This document shows, one piece after another, positions 58,162 to 64,000 of a stretch of 64,000 nucleotides of DNA. Positions within the stretch are counted from its first letter, which is position 1. Every line of letters begins with the position of its first letter. The notes under the pieces are model-generated. The model was not told the origin of the DNA. It did not search any database and saw only the letters and a program-made list of their open reading frames with translations. The position numbers were made by a program, and so were the translations under genes. Origin of the DNA: Pontibacterium sinense (GTDB lineage: Bacteria > Pseudomonadota > Gammaproteobacteria > Pseudomonadales > Balneatricaceae); NCBI RefSeq assembly GCF_015209595.1, contig NZ_JADEYS010000017.1, forward strand, positions 1 through 64,000, in the 5' to 3' direction.

Positions 58162-58162
58162 T

Positions 58163-58588
58163 ATGAGCGAAGCGGACTTTTATGTCCTCCCGGCCTCTGA
58201 TCCGGAAGCCCGTTCCCTGTTTCTCTGCCGCCTGTGCGAGAAAGTAATGGGGGCGGGCAAACCGCTTCACATCCACTGCGGCAGTGAGGAAGAGGCGAGA
58301 CATCTGGACCAGCTGCTGTGGGAACACAAACCGGAAGCGTTTCTGCCCCATACCCTGATTGGCAGTGAATCCACTGCACCGATCACATTGGGCTGGGATG
58401 ATCAGCGTCCGGAGCACCAACAAGTGTTTGTAAACATGGCACTGGATCTACCGGAAGACGCCCTGAAATACGCGCGTATTCTGGAAGTGGTGGTACAAGT
58501 ACCCGACGTTTTACAGGCGACCCGTAAGAATTACCGTCTGTATCAGGACAACAATATTACGGTACGTATGAACGATATGCGCCGCTAA
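58163..58588 (+). CDS. holC: DNA polymerase III chi subunit
   Basis: This 141-residue clamp-loader accessory protein links SSB to the psi subunit. The family features ADFYVLPASDPEARSLFLCRLCEK at the N-terminus, PLHIHCGSEEEARHLD and the C-terminal ARILEVV..RKNYR..Y are visible. Its ATG is one base after the pepA stop, giving translational coupling. In E. coli valS follows directly; here three other genes intervene before valS. Confidence 0.92.
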   Translation: MSEADFYVLPASDPEARSLFLCRLCEKVMGAGKPLHIHCGSEEEARHLDQLLWEHKPEAFLPHTLIGSESTAPITLGWDDQRPEHQQVFVNMALDLPEDALKYARILEVVVQVPDVLQATRKNYRLYQDNNITVRMNDMRR

Positions 58589-58616
58589 GCTCCGCTTTGA
58601 CTCACACCGTTACCTA

Positions 58617-58657
58617 AGCAGCATACACACCAACACTTCATCCGGTTGTATGCTGCT
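58617..58657. terminator. Inverted repeat between convergent holC and the sulfotransferase gene
   Basis: A perfect 10-bp stem AGCAGCATAC/GTATGCTGCT encloses a 21-base loop. There is no T-run. It may be a weak bidirectional terminator or mark the left edge of the inserted segment. Confidence 0.5.
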
Positions 58658-58684
58658 CTCATCGCCCGTGTTCACACCACGGAC

Positions 58685-59542
58685 CTATGTCTGATACCAG
58701 TCAGGAAGCTCATATTCGGCGTACCCTTCCATTAACGCCTGAAGCTGATCCTGAGTGACCGACTCACGCCAGCGATAGGCATTTTTGACACTGTCACGTC
58801 GAATACTGAAATGATCTTTTGATTGCAGTTTGGCATTTGAACTGCCTCTCACCCACTGCTCACTCATTGCGCTCCATTCCAGCCCCAGCTCCCGATAAAG
58901 TCCCTGAAAGGTCTCAAGCGGTGCCTGACAGACATCTTCATAGCGAACAATTTTGACCTGATCACAATCGGCGATCTGCTCCAGCATCTGTTGCCATTCC
59001 CGCGCAACCCGAGACCCAAAACACCGCCAGTCATCCAGCGTACTGCCCTCTCCCAACACCCAGCCGAGCGTGCGCATGCTGGACGCAATTCCCGCCGGAT
59101 GGCGCACCAGTACCACCACCATGCGTGGATTAAAGCGATCGATAAACCAACTGCAGGCCAGAGGATTCACTTCCTTCACCACGGGCACCCGAACATTGCG
59201 TGAAAATGGTGGCCACTGATGTGGATAAGCCACCACGGAGGGACGAATATAGGGTGAATGGCAACAGAGTTTTTGACTGGAGCGCAGGTAAGCGTCAGGC
59301 ACGTTATCCGGTGTGACCTCGAACACCACACGCCCCTCATTGGCTGCGGAGTATGCCCGTGTGCAAGGTTCACGGTAGTACAATGCAGAGGAACTTATCC
59401 CCAGACACCCTCCGACCCAACTCGACCCCGAGCGCGGCAGACCGACTATAAAAATAGGTCCGGACTCACGCCCTGCTCTGAACCCCATCCGATGACAAAC
59501 ACATAAAAACAGCCAAAATATGGCCTTCCAAACCCGATACAT
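58685..59542 (-). CDS. Sulfotransferase-family protein (PAPS-dependent)
   Basis: This 285-residue protein has the two PAPS-binding motifs of the family: the 5'-phosphosulfate loop FIVGLPRSGSSWVGG (32-46) and the 3'-phosphate segment VVVLVRHPAGIASSM with R147 and nearby Ser. A short hydrophobic N-terminus (about 5-20) suggests membrane association. The ATG of MYRVWKAIFW has AAGGGG five bases upstream. The acceptor is unknown; the divergent CysE-like acyltransferase hints at polysaccharide modification. Confidence 0.82.
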   Translation of the reverse strand: MYRVWKAIFWLFLCVCHRMGFRAGRESGPIFIVGLPRSGSSWVGGCLGISSSALYYREPCTRAYSAANEGRVVFEVTPDNVPDAYLRSSQKLCCHSPYIRPSVVAYPHQWPPFSRNVRVPVVKEVNPLACSWFIDRFNPRMVVVLVRHPAGIASSMRTLGWVLGEGSTLDDWRCFGSRVAREWQQMLEQIADCDQVKIVRYEDVCQAPLETFQGLYRELGLEWSAMSEQWVRGSSNAKLQSKDHFSIRRDSVKNAYRWRESVTQDQLQALMEGYAEYELPDWYQT

Positions 59543-59868
59543 ATCAGCCCCTTCTTTTGCCCCTGACAAGAAGATGAGCCTCTTTCGGTCACCACCCCTA
59601 CGGTCACCTCAAGTACATCTGGCCTAAAAAAAACTATAGACGTCATTTCGTAATCATTGCTCAATATCCTTAAATACCGCGTGATTTTTTTTCGAAGCGC
59701 GACACACACAGAGGCGGAACTCTTTGTTTCATAAGGTATAACAGTCGACGCGTCTGTATTTTATAATTCCCTGCTTGGCGTCATTAGGAGCACTAACACT
59801 GGTTGACTCCATTTAGCCTGACAGTTATACGAACGGTCTTACATCTTGAAAACTAAAGGATTGGCAGA
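59543..59868. promoter_or_regulatory. 326-bp divergent intergenic region, sulfotransferase / acyltransferase
   Basis: No gene was recognised. A plus-strand TATAAT (59762-59767), with ATAACA about 18 bp upstream, is a possible acyltransferase promoter. The region is A+T-rich in parts, with a C-rich and A-rich stretch at 59600-59640. No terminal repeats or transposase remnants were seen. Confidence 0.4.
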
Positions 59869-60405
59869 ATGACACGCAGAGTGACACTCCAGGAAACTCT
59901 GATAAACATCAGCGCAGACAGGCAGCGATACGCCCGCTGGCGCCACGCCGGATTCTGGGTAACCTTCTGTTATCGCCTCCGTCGCTTGCGCAAGTTTGGG
60001 GGCCCACTCTGGAAACTGATGTTGCCGCTGGATATCGCCCTTGAGCTCAGTCGACTGCTGATCTCTGATACAAAAATCCCATCCAATATGGATGTGGGCC
60101 CCGGCCTCTACCTGCCCCATCCAACGGGCGTGGTTATCAATGACAGCGCGGTGATCGGCGCTGAAGTGGACCTGTTCCAGCAAGTCACGCTGGGCGAGTG
60201 GCACGGTAAAGCACCGATACTGGAAGATGGCTGCAAACTGTTTGCTGGCGCACGTGCATTTGGCGACGTACGCATTGGCTTTGGTGCCAAAATTGGTGCC
60301 AACACCGTCATTCAGCGCGACGTCCCTGCCAACTACGTTGCCTATCTGGATGCGACCAAAGTCCGTCCTAAAATCGAAAGAGCCGCGGACAAAATCGCCA
60401 GCTAA
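59869..60405 (+). CDS. CysE-like hexapeptide-repeat acyltransferase
   Basis: This 178-residue protein has a left-handed beta-helix of about six coils. Serine-acetyltransferase-like motifs are GPGLYLPHPTGVVIND, with the catalytic-type His, DLFQQVTLGEWHG and KIGANTVIQRDVP. It lacks the long N-terminal CysE domain and the normal C-terminal GVPA-type end (reads YLDATKV). This argues for a polysaccharide or other O-acetyltransferase rather than true CysE. RBS AAAGGA lies eight bases before the ATG. Convergent with the next gene. Confidence 0.8.
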   Translation: MTRRVTLQETLINISADRQRYARWRHAGFWVTFCYRLRRLRKFGGPLWKLMLPLDIALELSRLLISDTKIPSNMDVGPGLYLPHPTGVVINDSAVIGAEVDLFQQVTLGEWHGKAPILEDGCKLFAGARAFGDVRIGFGAKIGANTVIQRDVPANYVAYLDATKVRPKIERAADKIAS

Positions 60406-60420
60406 TCCGCCGTCAAAGAG

Positions 60421-60438
60421 AGGGGCATCGCAGCCCCT
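60421..60438. terminator. Short hairpin between two convergent genes
   Basis: A 6-bp stem AGGGGC/GCCCCT with a 6-base loop lies in the 39-bp gap. The minus side is followed by TCTCTTT, so it is a weak terminator candidate. Confidence 0.45.
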
Positions 60439-60444
60439 TATCAA

Positions 60445-61548
60445 TTACCCCTGAACCTGATGCTGTCGGGTTTCATCAATCAGATACTTCAGCCATTTCA
60501 GGTACGGCGTCCCACCCGTACCGTGCTGATCGTTGCAGCGCCGTGCGATGTATTTGATCGCCCAGTGGTAATGCACCTCCCGAAACTCGGCCATCTGCTC
60601 CAACACCCGATTGAAGGTCTCCGGGGTTGCGACCGGTCTTACATCCGGCATCGCATGCACCACATCCAGCCACTCCACATGGGCTTTTGGCATATAGTGA
60701 CGCATGTCGTTCAAGTGACTGATCAGACGGTTGGGCTGATGAGGGATTTTCATAAACTCCACCAACATCGGCATCATCGAACTCTGTGCCCCGGTTTCGC
60801 CGCGGAAATTCACCACCTGACCCATCGATTCATAGGTCACATCCCGAAACTGACCGATATAGGGCCGGAAACGGCTGAAGTACAACTCGTCTGACATTTT
60901 CTCCGGTATCCGGCGCAACACCTGCAGAACGTTATCCAGTGCCGCCGAGATCTGCAGCAGGCTGTTATCCACAGCGTCATGGTCATCAACGCCCGCTGAA
61001 TCGTCCAACGTCATCATTGCGTCCATCATCCGGGCCGCCAGCGCCTCGATCTCTACGTGAATCAAAATAAACCAGTGCTCGTCGTAAAGATGGACAAAGT
61101 TCTGCACGGTATCGATGTTGCCCAGTTCAATCCCCCTGTCCGGATCAAAACGCTTCCAGTTATACAGTGCATAACCGTCGTAGCTCAGCATAGGCGGGCG
61201 CTCCAGCAGCTCCGCAATCTGACACAACGGACGGGCGATATTGGCCGGCAGTGAGTGGGTCACGGGCTGGCCTATCTGATTGATATAACCTGAAGCGATA
61301 AACCCCAGCCGCAGATAGTAGAGATGCGCTTGGGACAGCAATTTGGGTGGAATATTGGGATGGGGCCATTCCGGCAGGACCTGAGCACGCATGTATGAAC
61401 GAAATTCAGGTTCTAACAACAAACTGGGCAGATCGTTGCCGATCTGATCGATGATTTCAAAGCGTTCACCGAGTGTTAAACGGCTGTCCGGGTCTTCGGC
61501 GGGTAGAAAACCACGGCGTCTGAAGGCTGTACGAAGGTGATCATCCAT
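60445..61548 (-). CDS. Indoleamine 2,3-dioxygenase-like haem protein
   Basis: This 367-residue protein has IDO-family features: the core FRGETGAQSSMMPML (248-262), a haem-ligand type segment FREVHYHWAIKYI (322-334, candidate His 326 or 328) and GTGGTPYLKWLK (343-354). IDO opens the indole ring of tryptophan or related indoles. The ATG of MDDHLRTAF has GGGGGA eight bases upstream. No kynurenine-pathway genes lie nearby, so substrate and product fate are unknown. It could also be a non-oxygenating homologue such as PrnB-like enzymes. Confidence 0.78.
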   Translation of the reverse strand: MDDHLRTAFRRRGFLPAEDPDSRLTLGERFEIIDQIGNDLPSLLLEPEFRSYMRAQVLPEWPHPNIPPKLLSQAHLYYLRLGFIASGYINQIGQPVTHSLPANIARPLCQIAELLERPPMLSYDGYALYNWKRFDPDRGIELGNIDTVQNFVHLYDEHWFILIHVEIEALAARMMDAMMTLDDSAGVDDHDAVDNSLLQISAALDNVLQVLRRIPEKMSDELYFSRFRPYIGQFRDVTYESMGQVVNFRGETGAQSSMMPMLVEFMKIPHQPNRLISHLNDMRHYMPKAHVEWLDVVHAMPDVRPVATPETFNRVLEQMAEFREVHYHWAIKYIARRCNDQHGTGGTPYLKWLKYLIDETRQHQVQG

Positions 61549-61622
61549 AAAGATTATCCCCCTAATGTCGATTTTGAAGTTAGACCGCAAACTCAGCCCT
61601 ACATTCCATCGCCCGCAACCGG

Positions 61623-61628
61623 TATAAT
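61623..61628 (+). promoter_or_regulatory. Putative valS promoter (-10)
   Basis: TATAAT 43 bp upstream of the valS ATG on the plus strand. The -35 at 17 nt (TACATT) is poor. It indicates that valS has its own promoter after the insertion that separates it from holC. Confidence 0.5.
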
Positions 61629-61670
61629 TCGTCGATTAATTTGAATGAATATTAGAGAAGCCAGAATCTA

Positions 61671-64000
<2,330 letters not shown>

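Noticed and set aside
58589-61670. Mobile element or genomic island with integrase
   Set aside because: No transposase, integrase, tRNA attachment site or flanking direct repeats were seen. The segment is reported only as an accessory insertion.

Overview
The window looks like ordinary chromosome of a gammaproteobacterium. The isc operon, the ndk-rlmN-pilW-rodZ-hisS-yfgM-bamB-der run, the nnrD-tsaE-amiB-mutL-miaA-hfq-hflX-hflK-hflC run, rhdA-psd and lysS-prfB are all arranged as in Pseudomonas or enteric relatives. The mixture, together with an RTX/type I secretion locus, suggests a marine Oceanospirillales-like lineage. That placement is inference from gene order and protein motifs; no marker rRNA lies in the window.

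Region 1 (1-9.3 kb, minus strand): two strong sigma70 promoters with GC-rich discriminators fire leftward out of the window, probably into an rRNA operon. Upstream of them are murI, der, bamB, yfgM, hisS, rodZ, pilW, rlmN and ndk (cell wall, ribosome and outer-membrane assembly, translation). The ispG gene usually found between rodZ and hisS is missing. Region 2 (9.3-15 kb, minus): a complete iscRSUA-hscBA-fdx-iscX iron-sulfur assembly operon with two abutting type-1 IscR sites at its promoter, then trmJ. Divergent from trmJ is suhB, whose inositol-phosphatase active site is largely lost. Region 3 (16.8-29.8 kb, minus): purA, hisZ, a DUF2065 membrane protein, hflC, hflK, hflX, hfq, miaA, mutL, amiB, tsaE and nnrD, one long housekeeping superoperon with internal terminators.

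Region 4 (29.9-42.5 kb, mixed strands): queG, orn, rsgA, an HDOD/GAF-like regulator, rhdA, psd, ygfZ, ung, a small membrane protein, lysS, prfB (without the usual programmed frameshift), fldB and an orphan phasin. Region 5 (42.6-51.1 kb): gloA, then a type I secretion locus with a HlyD-family adaptor and two different ABC half-transporters in one minus-strand operon. A 748-residue RTX protein, built from an almost exact 94-residue super-repeat, is divergent from it. Both ATPases have non-canonical signature motifs and one also has altered Walker B and H-loop residues. The shared 508-bp intergenic region carries three copies of a short motif. No outer-membrane channel gene is in the window.

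Region 6 (51.4-58.6 kb): a secreted Sel1-repeat protein, a YeeE/YedE-family transporter, an RDD membrane protein, lptG-lptF (LPS export) and pepA-holC. Region 7 (58.7-61.5 kb): three accessory genes (sulfotransferase, CysE-like acyltransferase, indoleamine 2,3-dioxygenase-like haem protein) sit between holC and valS, which are neighbours in many relatives. Region 8: valS runs off the right edge.

The observations most worth a second look are the dual-ATPase secretion locus with its RTX partner, the degenerate SuhB and the holC-valS insertion. Many start codons are GTG or TTG, and they are noted gene by gene.
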